A stretch of 34,891 nucleotides of DNA, from contig CAWVRH010000019.1 in the NCBI GenBank assembly GCA_963932545.1, forward strand, positions 1 to 34,891. The letters run 5' to 3'. Shown one piece after another: positions 14,551 through 23,166 of the stretch. This DNA comes from UBA8337 sp963932545 (lineage in GTDB: Bacteria > Pseudomonadota > Alphaproteobacteria > RS24). Under the pieces are notes generated by a model. That model had not been told where the DNA came from and did not search any database. It saw only the letters and a list, made by a program, of their open reading frames with translations. How positions within the stretch are numbered: position 1 is the first letter of the stretch; every line of letters starts with the position of its first letter. Both the position numbers and the translations under genes were made by a program.

Positions 14551-17500
14551 GCGCCTTCATTTGCGAAACATCTAACTCGACCTTGAGCTTGGCAATGGTA
14601 CCAGAGATATCCCAAAGGATGCTGTTGCCCGGCTGCGCGATCGGTAGTTCGAATTTAGCAACCATCTCTTGCGTTACCAAATCGACCTGTGCCTTGAACT
14701 GAGCGGGGACGCGCGGCGAGGCAAGGGTAAAATCTGCCGTCGCCGTCTCAACCCGACCATTGCGGATTTGAGCCACCCCTATGCCGCTTTCAAAAGCCAC
14801 TTCGCCCGCGCCAAGATAGCGCCCGACCAAATCTTTCCCTTTGCCAGAATAATTCGGCGAGGCCAGCCCCATCGTTATCCCCTCCACATTGATGAAAGTA
14901 AACGCGCCCGCGCCCGCATCCACTTGGAGAGATCCAGAGATAGACTCCATCATGGCAGCAACAGATGTGCCGCGCCCGCGCAACGCCAGCGTGCCACCAT
15001 GCGGCGCATCCCAAAGAGAATTCCTAGCGCTTGAGGTTTGCAAAATCGGCGGCCGCACATCCGTGAAACTAGCTTCCAGATTAAAATATGGATTCAAGCT
15101 ACCGCCCTCTGCCTGAAGATTAGCCGACACCTCACCGCCCAGAAATTGCGCGCTCATCTCTGGCACTTCCAGTACGCCCTCAATCAACTTTAGCCGTGCC
15201 ATCGCGCTATTTACTGGCACAGAGCCAAAGTTCGCGTTTAGTAAGCGTAAGTTCATATCCGCGTTGGCATACCCCAAAATAGGCCAAGCCATGGGCGTTT
15301 GAGCCCAGCCCGTGCTTGTCCATTCCGGCAATACCCACGTCAGGTCTGAGCCATCCAAAATAATGTCTGCGGCCAGCTGAGGGGCCGCGCCCCCTAATTG
15401 CAAAATCCCGTCGATATTCATTTTTCCGTCGCCAAGCTGACCTTCGAAACCCGAAAAACCAATATTTGTTGCCGAGGCGTTCAACTGGCCACGCGCCGAA
15501 GCCGGCAGGTTTGGCGCGCTCGATTGCACGCCCAACAAAGGCAACACATCGGTTGTGGTGAAACTCAGCGCCCCCTCCAGACGAGGCCCATCGGCGGAAG
15601 GGCGCAAACGGCCCGACACTTCTGCTTTGTCTTCGCTCAAGGTCAACTCACCGCGCAAAGCTGAAACATCCGCGCTTTGGCGAGCTAGTGCCACCTCGAG
15701 GCGCCCTTGCGCCGTGTCGGGGTAATGCGCCGGAAGTTTAAAAGATTGCGCCAAAGCATTTGCTGAACCGTCTAAAGTCACGGAAACCTCACTGCCAGCA
15801 ACCCCATAATCTAGGGAACGGGACGGCGTTATAATATTAAAACGGGTGCCCAACTCACCGATAGTACCGTATCCGGCGAACTTAGCATCTGGCCAATCCG
15901 GGGCCTCGGGCGAGCTTAGGCGTAGGGTGCCAAATAAAGAAACGGGCGTATCGGCGGCAAATGAAATGGGAATTAAGCGACGCAACACAGGAGCCGAAAG
16001 CTCTTTCAAGCGAGAGCTTTTGAGCTGCACATCGATCTCCCCATGCGGCAGACTTGCAGCGTAATCCATTTGCCCTGTGGCGCTAATCTGCGCGCCGCTA
16101 AAGTCTGGTAGCTGAATATCGTCGAGGGTAAAATATTGATTCCTTACTTGAGCTTGCAACTGCAAGGGGCCAAAACTTTGCGCGCCCGAGTAAAGCTGAT
16201 CGGCCTTCAAGCGTAGCTTCACCTCACGCTCTGCGTCTGGTTTTTGCAGCCATGACTCCATGGTTCTATGCACAGGGTGCCAAATTGCGGCCAGCTTAAT
16301 GTCCCGGTTGGTTTGCCCATCTGCAATTCCCCAATCGCTCATATCTAGGCGAGAGAAATTCAAATCAGCCTCAATATTTAGCGCTGGCCCTCCCTTGACG
16401 GCAATTTCGCCAGACACCCTATCGTCATCCAAGCGTCCCGACAGCCGAGTTAACTGCAAGTTTCCATTGGCCCAGTCCATATCGCCAACCAAACCAACGC
16501 GTTGCAACCGAGAGGGGTCGATGCTCTCGGCAAAGCCTGAGATGTCGGACGAGAATTGGTCACTGGCCCAAATCATAGCCGCCAACCCATCGGAGCTGCG
16601 CGTTGAAAAACTGCCCGAGAAGGCTGGCGTTGGGGCTGAAACATCCAGCACTCCCTCGGCCAATAGGGCGCTGCGAAATGGCAAGTTGAGGCTCAGGCGC
16701 TCGATATTCATTCGGTCGCCGCGCCAATCAAAGGCCAGTAATAAATTACTCCCAGTCTCGCCGCCAAGTTCGAACTGGTTCGCTTCCAAACGTAACCCTA
16801 TGCCAAGATCTGGTGCCAAACTGCGCCATAATTGATCTGCGGCCGGCGCGGGAGACGAAGGCTTGGGCGCAGCCCGCAGAGCATCTAAATTCAAAGACCC
16901 CGTCGACAGCCGCCCAATCAGAAGCGGGCCGTTGCGACTATCGAGCTCCGACCCACTTGGCCAATCCAAGGCGAGGCGAGATTGGAATAATGTATTGAGT
17001 GCCGATATTTCTAGGTTCTGTGAGCGAATGCCCGTTGCATCGCCTCGAACCAATCCAGAAAAGGACACCAATCGCGCTTCCTGTGAAATGGCAACTGGCA
17101 AATAATGTTCCATCAAACCAGCCATCGCATGCCCCGACGAAAGGTTTAGCTCGCCGTCCAATCGCCAATTTTGATGACGTGTAACCGATCCCTCAAAGGT
17201 AAGTTTTTCGTTTACCGCAAGCCTTAGCTTTGCCTGCACGTCGATTGTCGAATTGGGCGTGGCTGGCGTCTGTTCGCTTAACTGCAAAGCAAACTGAGCT
17301 AATTCACCGAACCCTGTCGGGTGCTGTATCGTAAGCTTTAACGGCTCGCCCACATTTCGAGGCGGCATTGCCAAAGAGACAGCGGGGAGTTGCATGCTTT
17401 TGGAAGGATCGCTTGCGTTCAACCCAGATGCCACCACTCGACTATCCAGCAAATAAAAACCTGGTTGCGAGACGGAAAGCAGTGAGGCCAGAAACCCTTG

Positions 17501-17875
17501 CGGGCTTTGGTCGAATTGCGCCGTAATGTCAGCCTCTATCACATGCACGCTTTTCGCCTTGAGGCGGCGTTGCAAAAGGGCTGCAATATCTAGATCGACA
17601 ATTAGCCTCGGTAACTTGGCCGCCATCTGCACAGTCGCTTTATCAGAGCTGGTCATGCTCAAATTCGTAAAAATAACCTGTGGGCGCGGCAGCACCCGAA
17701 AGCGAACGCTGTCTTCTATGGCTTTATCGAAGCTAACCTCTATGCCGCCTTCGGCCATTAAATCAGCGACCAAAACTTGCGTGGCCTCTGCCAAGCGCAA
17801 GCTATTGGGCACAACCACAGCCGTGGTTATCATCAACATCAGAGCGATTAAAAAGGGTATGGCGGGAAAACGCAT
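14519..17875 (-). CDS. Large AsmA-like envelope protein
   Basis: A 1118-residue protein with one N-terminal transmembrane segment (about 4-24, PAIPFLIALMLMITTAVVV) and a long periplasmic part. That part is rich in short alternating beta segments of the form LxLxGxLxL, ending in an AsmA-like C-terminal region (NYSGKGKDLVGRYLGAGEVAFESG, ASPRVPAQFKAQVDLVTQEM). Such proteins (AsmA, YhdP, TamB relatives) form long grooves and are implicated in phospholipid transport to the outer membrane. I chose the ATG at 17873-17875 because AGAGG lies 6 bases upstream; a TTG seven codons earlier is unlikely. Divergent from uvrD. The superfamily is clear; the exact subfamily is not. Confidence 0.85.
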   Translation of the reverse strand: MRFPAIPFLIALMLMITTAVVVPNSLRLAEATQVLVADLMAEGGIEVSFDKAIEDSVRFRVLPRPQVIFTNLSMTSSDKATVQMAAKLPRLIVDLDIAALLQRRLKAKSVHVIEADITAQFDQSPQGFLASLLSVSQPGFYLLDSRVVASGLNASDPSKSMQLPAVSLAMPPRNVGEPLKLTIQHPTGFGELAQFALQLSEQTPATPNSTIDVQAKLRLAVNEKLTFEGSVTRHQNWRLDGELNLSSGHAMAGLMEHYLPVAISQEARLVSFSGLVRGDATGIRSQNLEISALNTLFQSRLALDWPSGSELDSRNGPLLIGRLSTGSLNLDALRAAPKPSSPAPAADQLWRSLAPDLGIGLRLEANQFELGGETGSNLLLAFDWRGDRMNIERLSLNLPFRSALLAEGVLDVSAPTPAFSGSFSTRSSDGLAAMIWASDQFSSDISGFAESIDPSRLQRVGLVGDMDWANGNLQLTRLSGRLDDDRVSGEIAVKGGPALNIEADLNFSRLDMSDWGIADGQTNRDIKLAAIWHPVHRTMESWLQKPDAEREVKLRLKADQLYSGAQSFGPLQLQAQVRNQYFTLDDIQLPDFSGAQISATGQMDYAASLPHGEIDVQLKSSRLKELSAPVLRRLIPISFAADTPVSLFGTLRLSSPEAPDWPDAKFAGYGTIGELGTRFNIITPSRSLDYGVAGSEVSVTLDGSANALAQSFKLPAHYPDTAQGRLEVALARQSADVSALRGELTLSEDKAEVSGRLRPSADGPRLEGALSFTTTDVLPLLGVQSSAPNLPASARGQLNASATNIGFSGFEGQLGDGKMNIDGILQLGGAAPQLAADIILDGSDLTWVLPEWTSTGWAQTPMAWPILGYANADMNLRLLNANFGSVPVNSAMARLKLIEGVLEVPEMSAQFLGGEVSANLQAEGGSLNPYFNLEASFTDVRPPILQTSSARNSLWDAPHGGTLALRGRGTSVAAMMESISGSLQVDAGAGAFTFINVEGITMGLASPNYSGKGKDLVGRYLGAGEVAFESGIGVAQIRNGRVETATADFTLASPRVPAQFKAQVDLVTQEMVAKFELPIAQPGNSILWDISGTIAKLKVELDVSQMKALRRPSAPSLK

Positions 17876-17950
17876 CGGGTTCCTCTTTGTTTTCAACGGC
17901 TACGATACCAAGCCCGCTCCCCCTTGGCTATGAATTCCTATTCGGCCTTA

Positions 17951-17988
17951 CCCCTTAGATGCTATCGTGCCCCTTAGATGCTATCGCG
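17951..17988. repeat. 19-bp tandem repeat in the gap before uvrD
   Basis: Two head-to-tail copies of a 19-bp unit (CCCCTTAGATGCTATCG plus two bases, TG then CG), differing at one position, 25 bp before the uvrD start in the 137-bp gap between the divergent AsmA-like and uvrD genes. It could be a paired operator or a simple tandem duplication. I see nothing else clear in this gap apart from the start-proximal binding sites. Confidence 0.85.
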
Positions 17989-18012
17989 GCAGAATCAATT
18001 TAAAGCAGATAT

Positions 18013-20403
18013 ATGGAAAACGATCCGTTCGATTTGGGCGATGACATGCAGGCGCCAAAAGCGCCGCAAAGCTCTGACCCCCTAGCAGGCAACCGCCCGC
18101 AAACGCCCCCGCCGCCTGAAGGCTTGAGCGTATCGCAACGCGCTGCCCAAGCGGCTTCGGCACCCCGCATTGAACCGTTGCTCGACGGGTTAAATGATGA
18201 GCAACGCCGAGCCGTCATGGCTCCAGATGGACCCCTGCTTTTATTGGCGGGCGCCGGCACCGGTAAAACCCGCGCGCTAACCACGCGCATTGCCTATAAA
18301 ATTGCTACGCAGCAAGCTTGGCCGAGCCAAATATTGGCCGTGACTTTTACCAATAAAGCGGCGCGCGAGATGAAAGACCGAATTGGCAAAATGCTCGGCG
18401 AAACCGTCGAGGGCATGCCATGGCTTGGCACGTTCCACTCTTTGTCAGCCAAAATCATGCGCCGCCATGCCGAACTTGTGCAATTGCGCCCCGATTTCAC
18501 CATCCTCGATACGGATGACCAAATACGGCTGCTCAAACAGATCATTCAGGCCGAGAACATTGACGACAAACGCTGGCCCGCGCGGCAGATGGCCATGCTC
18601 ATCGACCGTTGGAAAAACCGTGGCTGGCTGCCCGAAAACGTGCCGCAAGGCGAAAGCGGGTTTTTTGCCAATGGCCAAGGCGGCAAGATTTACGCGCAAT
18701 ATCAGGCGCGGCTAAAAGTTTTAAACGCTGCTGATTTTGGCGATCTCTTGCTGGAATGCCTGCGCTTGTTCCGCGAAAATGAGGCCGTATTATTGGAATA
18801 CCAACAACGCTTCCAGCATATTTTGGTTGATGAGTATCAAGATACCAATGCCGTGCAATACCTATGGCTGCGCCTGCTGGCGCAAGGCCATAACAACCTG
18901 TGCTGTGTGGGCGATGATGATCAATCGATTTATGGCTGGCGCGGCGCCGAGGTCGATAATATTCTGCGCTTTGATAAAGATTTCCCCGGCGCGGGCGTCA
19001 TTAAGCTCGAGCGCAATTATCGCTCGACCGGAAATATTTTGGCTGCCGCCTCAGGGCTGATTAAAAAGAACGAAGGCCGTTTGGGAAAAACCCTATGGAC
19101 TGACAGCAAGGACGACGGCGAAAAAGTAAAAGTCCGCGGCACATGGGATGGCGAAGAAGAAGCGCGCCAAACCGCTGACGACATAGAAAATCACCAGCGC
19201 AAAGGCCAAAGCCTCAATGAAATGGCCGTCCTTGTGCGCGCCAGTTTTCAGATGCGTGAATTTGAAGATCGTTTTCTATCTCTGGGCATCCCTTATCGGG
19301 TTATTGGCGGGCCACGGTTTTATGAGCGCGCCGAAATTCGCGATGCCAATGCTTATTTGCGCCTCATCGCCCAGCCCGATGATGACTTAGCTTTCGAGCG
19401 TATTTGCAATAAACCGCGTCGCGGCTTGGGCAAGGTGGCTTTGCAAACTTTGCGCCAAGTCGCGCGCCAGCAAAACCGATCGATGTTTCGCGCGGCCGAA
19501 GATATTATCGACACAGAAGAGTTAAAGCCAGCAGCGCGCCGCTCCTTATCTGGTTTTGTGCGCGCCGTTACCCATTGGCGTTCGCTGGTCGATACGATGA
19601 CCCACACAGAATTATCTGAGTTGATACTCGACGAAAGTGGCTACACCGCCATGTGGCAGGCGGATAAGTCGCCCGAAGCGCCTGGCAAATTAGAAAACCT
19701 CAAAGAACTCGTCCGCTCCATGGAGGAGTTTGAGACCCTAACTGGCTATCTCGAACATATCTCGCTGGTGATGGAAGCCGCCACCAATGACAATGAAGAC
19801 AAGGTCTCCATTATGACATTGCACGCGGCCAAAGGTTTGGAATTTGAAACCGTCTTTCTGCCCGGTTGGGAAGAAGGCCTGTTTCCCCATCAGCGCAGCC
19901 TCGATGAGAGCGGCGATAAGGGGCTGGAAGAAGAACGCCGCCTTGCCTATGTGGGCATCACGCGCGCCAAGATACGCGCCACGATTTCCTTCGCTGGCAA
20001 TCGTCGCACGCATGGACAATGGAATTCTGCCCTGCCCTCGCGCTTTATTGATGAGCTGCCGATGGACCATGTGGAAGTGGCCGAGAACAGCCAAGATGGA
20101 TCTGGCTTGGCCGCCCAAAGCCGCTTCGCCAATGATTTTTCTGGCTCCAGCTATAACAGTCCCGGCTGGCAACGCGCCCAAGCCAACAAACAAAATTACG
20201 CGGGCCGCAGCTCGACGATAAATGGTCGCGCAGAAAGCGCTCCCTCCACTTTATCGGATAGTGCTTATGAGCGCGGCGAACGGATTTTCCATCAGAAGTT
20301 CGGCTATGGACGCATTCAAGGTATCGAAGGCAATAAGCTGACCGTGGTGTTTGAAAAATCGGGAACCAAGAAAGTTCTCGACAGCTACGTCGAGAAGCCC
20401 TAG
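18013..20403 (+). CDS. uvrD: UvrD/PcrA-type superfamily 1 DNA helicase
   Basis: 3'-5' DNA helicase of excision and mismatch repair. The 796 residues show all SF1A motifs: I LAGAGTGKTRALTTRIAY (about 78-95), Ia TFTNKAAREMKDRIG, II ILVDEYQDTNAVQ, III VGDDDQSIYGWRGAE, IV KLERNYRST, V IMTLHAAKGLEFETVF and VI ERRLAYVGITRAK. The C-terminal end (GERIFHQKFGYGRIQGIEG through the last residues) is the Tudor-like domain that in PcrA/UvrD binds RNA polymerase. The first 55 residues are Pro/Ala-rich and variable. The binding site before the ATG is weak. prmA follows after 9 bp, then pepP, forming a likely operon. Confidence 0.94.
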   Translation: MENDPFDLGDDMQAPKAPQSSDPLAGNRPQTPPPPEGLSVSQRAAQAASAPRIEPLLDGLNDEQRRAVMAPDGPLLLLAGAGTGKTRALTTRIAYKIATQQAWPSQILAVTFTNKAAREMKDRIGKMLGETVEGMPWLGTFHSLSAKIMRRHAELVQLRPDFTILDTDDQIRLLKQIIQAENIDDKRWPARQMAMLIDRWKNRGWLPENVPQGESGFFANGQGGKIYAQYQARLKVLNAADFGDLLLECLRLFRENEAVLLEYQQRFQHILVDEYQDTNAVQYLWLRLLAQGHNNLCCVGDDDQSIYGWRGAEVDNILRFDKDFPGAGVIKLERNYRSTGNILAAASGLIKKNEGRLGKTLWTDSKDDGEKVKVRGTWDGEEEARQTADDIENHQRKGQSLNEMAVLVRASFQMREFEDRFLSLGIPYRVIGGPRFYERAEIRDANAYLRLIAQPDDDLAFERICNKPRRGLGKVALQTLRQVARQQNRSMFRAAEDIIDTEELKPAARRSLSGFVRAVTHWRSLVDTMTHTELSELILDESGYTAMWQADKSPEAPGKLENLKELVRSMEEFETLTGYLEHISLVMEAATNDNEDKVSIMTLHAAKGLEFETVFLPGWEEGLFPHQRSLDESGDKGLEEERRLAYVGITRAKIRATISFAGNRRTHGQWNSALPSRFIDELPMDHVEVAENSQDGSGLAAQSRFANDFSGSSYNSPGWQRAQANKQNYAGRSSTINGRAESAPSTLSDSAYERGERIFHQKFGYGRIQGIEGNKLTVVFEKSGTKKVLDSYVEKP

Positions 20404-20412
20404 CGCTACGCA

Positions 20413-21273
20413 ATGAGCCCCGTTTGGAAACTTGATTTTATTACCGCCCATATGTTGCAAGCCGAAGCGGCTCTCGAGCTATTTGGCGCGACCACTTGGG
20501 CATCTGAAAAAATAGATAATCCGCTAGAGACCCAACATGACATTGAGGGCGATTGGCGCTTCGGGGTTTATTTCGAAGACAAACCAGACCTCGCGCTTTT
20601 GCAATTACCCGACGATGCCGTGGCCACTTTAGAGCCTGTGCCGCCGCGCGATTGGGTATCGCAAAATCAGCAAAACCTGCCGCCCATTGTCATCGCGCCT
20701 TTATATTTGCATGGCAGCCACGACCTGCCGCGCGCGGGCAGCTGGCGCAATGTTGAAATGCAGGCAGGACAAGCCTTTGGCTCCGGCCATCATGGCACCA
20801 CCCAAGGCTGCTTGCATTTATTCGTCGACCTGTTGAAACGCTACACGCCCGAAACCATTGCCGATGTCGGCTGCGGCTCGGGCACGCTGGCCATCGCGGC
20901 GGCAAAATTAGTTGGCTCGGCAGACGGCATTCTCGCTAGCGACAATGATCCGGTGGCCGTGCAAGTGACCCAAACCAATATGGCGCGCAATGCCGTGAGC
21001 ACCCGAATTCAGGCGTTTACGAGCTTGGGCTTGCGGCATGAGGCCTATCGGGGGCGCCGCTTTGATGTGATTTTTGCCAATATTATGGCCGGACCTTTGG
21101 TGCATTTGGCCGCCGATTTCGAGGCGCATGTCAGCGCTACAGGTCGAGTTATCCTATCGGGATTATTGAATCAACAAGCGCGGCGCGTCAAAGCCCGGTA
21201 TCGGGCTGCTGGCTTTCGGGTCGAGCAGCAAAAAGTAATTGGTGCATGGACGAGCCTGTGCCTGAAGCGTTAG
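20413..21273 (+). CDS. prmA: Ribosomal protein L11 methyltransferase
   Basis: SAM-dependent enzyme that trimethylates ribosomal protein L11. In its 286 residues the N-terminal substrate-recognition domain (about 1-100) is followed by a Rossmann methyltransferase domain with the PrmA signature QAFGSGHHGTTQGCL, the SAM-binding DVGCGSGTLAIAAAKL and the family's NI(L/M)AGPL motif (FANIMAGPLVHLA). It starts 9 bp after uvrD and ends just before the aminopeptidase gene, so the three are probably co-transcribed. Confidence 0.93.
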   Translation: MSPVWKLDFITAHMLQAEAALELFGATTWASEKIDNPLETQHDIEGDWRFGVYFEDKPDLALLQLPDDAVATLEPVPPRDWVSQNQQNLPPIVIAPLYLHGSHDLPRAGSWRNVEMQAGQAFGSGHHGTTQGCLHLFVDLLKRYTPETIADVGCGSGTLAIAAAKLVGSADGILASDNDPVAVQVTQTNMARNAVSTRIQAFTSLGLRHEAYRGRRFDVIFANIMAGPLVHLAADFEAHVSATGRVILSGLLNQQARRVKARYRAAGFRVEQQKVIGAWTSLCLKR

Positions 21274-21282
21274 AGTGTGAGC

Positions 21283-23109
21283 ATGTTTCAAAGTTTTGAG
21301 GATGATGATTTCGGCGGAAGCCCGCAAACGCTGAGAGATTTGCGCGCGCAGTTAACCGCACGCAAACTCGACGGGTTTATTGTGCCGCGCGAAGATGAGT
21401 TTCAAGGCGAATATGTGCCCGAAGCCAATGAGCGGTTGAAATATCTAACCGGATTTGGCGGCTCGGCTGGCACAGCCGTGGTGCTGGCCAAAAAGGCGGC
21501 GGTATTTGTCGATGGACGCTATATTTTACAAGCGCCCCAACAAGTCGATAGCAAGCGCTTTGAGATTATCAACGTCATGCAAACCCCGCCGAGTCATTGG
21601 GTGGCGGCGCAAGCCAAGCCTGGTTTTGCCATTGGCATTGACCCAAAATTGCATAGCGAAGCGGCGGTGCATGCCTATCGCGATCGGCTGGCTGCCAAGG
21701 GCGCGCGTTTGGTGTTTGTCGATAGCAATCCTCTCGATGCCATCTGGCACGGGCGTCCTGCTTTGCTGCAAACGCCTGTTCGCGTGCATCCCGACGCATT
21801 GGCGGGTTTAACCTCGCTAGAAAAGCGCCAAGCCTTAGCGCAAGACATGAAAGCGGCGGGCCAAGATAGACTGCTCATCGCGCAGCCAGAGAACCTTGCA
21901 TGGCTGCTCAATTGCCGCGCCACAGATGTGCCGCATACGCCGTTTGCTTTGTCGTTTGGTATTTTAAATAAGAACGCCAGCTTCGATTGGTTTATCGACA
22001 GCGCGCGGGTTAGCCAAAGCGTTCGTCTGCACATTGGCAAGGGCCTGCGTTTGGCCGCGCCCGACAGTTTGGCGAAAACCTTACAGGCCATAAAAGCCGA
22101 AACCCTAGCCTATGACCCCAGCAGCACCCCCGCTTGGTTTGGTGCGCAATTGGTGGACGCCAATATTCAGCGCATCTCAGACCCATGCGCCTTGCCCAAG
22201 GCCAATAAAACCAAAGCAGAAATTAAAGCCACAACCCAAGCCCATGTCACCGATGGCACGGCTTTGTGCAACTTTTTGGCGTGGCTGGATAAGAATAGCC
22301 GCTCTGGCAAGCTGAGCGAAATACACGCGGCCAAACACGCGGAAGCCTGTCGCGCCGCCACGGGGAAACTGCTGGATTTGAGTTTTGACACCATCGCCGG
22401 AGCGGGGCCACATGGTGCCATTGTGCATTACCGCGTGACCGAAAAAACCAATCGGGTTTTAAAGCCGGGTGATTTATTTTTAATCGATAGCGGCGGACAA
22501 TATCAAAAAGGCACGACAGATGTCACACGCACCGTGTTGATTGACACACCCAACCGCGGCAAAGGCGGCAAAGTGAGCCCGCCCAAAGGCGCCATAGAGG
22601 CCTTTACCCGCGTGTTGCGTGGCCATATTGCTTTGGCCGCTGTGCGTTTTCCCCACGGCACCAATGGTATGCAGCTCGACACGCTGGCGCGCGCGCCGCT
22701 TTGGGAAGTGGGGCAAGATTTTGATCATGGCACAGGCCATGGCGTCGGCAGTTATTTGTCGGTGCATGAAGGCCCGCATCGAATTTCCAAAGGCGGGCTG
22801 GTGCCTTTGCAAGACGGTATGATTGTCTCTAATGAGCCGGGGTATTATGCGGCCGGAAAATTCGGTATTCGGATTGAAAACCTGCAATATGTGCGGCCCG
22901 CCAAAATGGCCAAGGGCACGCGCGATATGCTGGAGTTCGAAACCCTGACGCTGGCGCCCATCGACCGACGCCTCATCGATAAAACCCTGCTGAGCCATCA
23001 CGACGTGAGCTGGCTGAACGCCTATCATGCGCGGGTTGAGAAAACCCTTTTGCCGAAAGTCGATAAGGCCACGCAAAACTGGCTGAAGGCTAATTGCAAA
23101 CCGCTTTAG
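21283..23109 (+). CDS. pepP: Aminopeptidase P family (Xaa-Pro) metallopeptidase, M24B
   Basis: Removes N-terminal residues before proline. The 608-residue three-domain form has two creatinase-like N-terminal domains (about 15-155 and 160-310) and a C-terminal pita-bread catalytic domain with the five metal ligands: Asp in LIDSGGQY, Asp in TTDVTRTV, His in SYLSVHEGPH, Glu in VSNEPGYY and Glu in FGIRIENL. The start is uncertain between this ATG and a GTG two codons upstream (21277); each has a weak purine stretch before it. It begins within 10 bp of the prmA stop and ends 37 bp from the convergent ligA. Confidence 0.93.
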   Translation: MFQSFEDDDFGGSPQTLRDLRAQLTARKLDGFIVPREDEFQGEYVPEANERLKYLTGFGGSAGTAVVLAKKAAVFVDGRYILQAPQQVDSKRFEIINVMQTPPSHWVAAQAKPGFAIGIDPKLHSEAAVHAYRDRLAAKGARLVFVDSNPLDAIWHGRPALLQTPVRVHPDALAGLTSLEKRQALAQDMKAAGQDRLLIAQPENLAWLLNCRATDVPHTPFALSFGILNKNASFDWFIDSARVSQSVRLHIGKGLRLAAPDSLAKTLQAIKAETLAYDPSSTPAWFGAQLVDANIQRISDPCALPKANKTKAEIKATTQAHVTDGTALCNFLAWLDKNSRSGKLSEIHAAKHAEACRAATGKLLDLSFDTIAGAGPHGAIVHYRVTEKTNRVLKPGDLFLIDSGGQYQKGTTDVTRTVLIDTPNRGKGGKVSPPKGAIEAFTRVLRGHIALAAVRFPHGTNGMQLDTLARAPLWEVGQDFDHGTGHGVGSYLSVHEGPHRISKGGLVPLQDGMIVSNEPGYYAAGKFGIRIENLQYVRPAKMAKGTRDMLEFETLTLAPIDRRLIDKTLLSHHDVSWLNAYHARVEKTLLPKVDKATQNWLKANCKPL

Positions 23110-23127
23110 AGGTTTTATCTGTAGGCG

Positions 23128-23166
23128 GGCTAGCGCCACGCCCTGTTTAGAGGCTGGCTAGCGCCA
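23128..23166. repeat. 11-bp direct repeat at the pepP/ligA convergent junction
   Basis: GGCTAGCGCCA occurs at 23128-23138 and again at 23156-23166, 28 bp apart, with partial similarity on both sides. One copy encodes the C-terminal end of LigA; the other lies just past its stop. It looks like a small local duplication. No convincing terminator is visible here. Confidence 0.6.

Noticed and set aside
17876..17895. GTTC followed by a T-rich stretch before the AsmA-like gene as a LexA box
   Set aside because: After seven bases the second half-site reads TTTT rather than GTTC, so it fails the pattern.
17992..17996. GANTC (CcrM-type) sites in gaps before uvrD, bamD and lpxC
   Set aside because: One is expected about every 256 bp, so three sites in roughly 1 kb of gaps are not enriched. 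Only the one overlapping the lpxC palindrome is mentioned.
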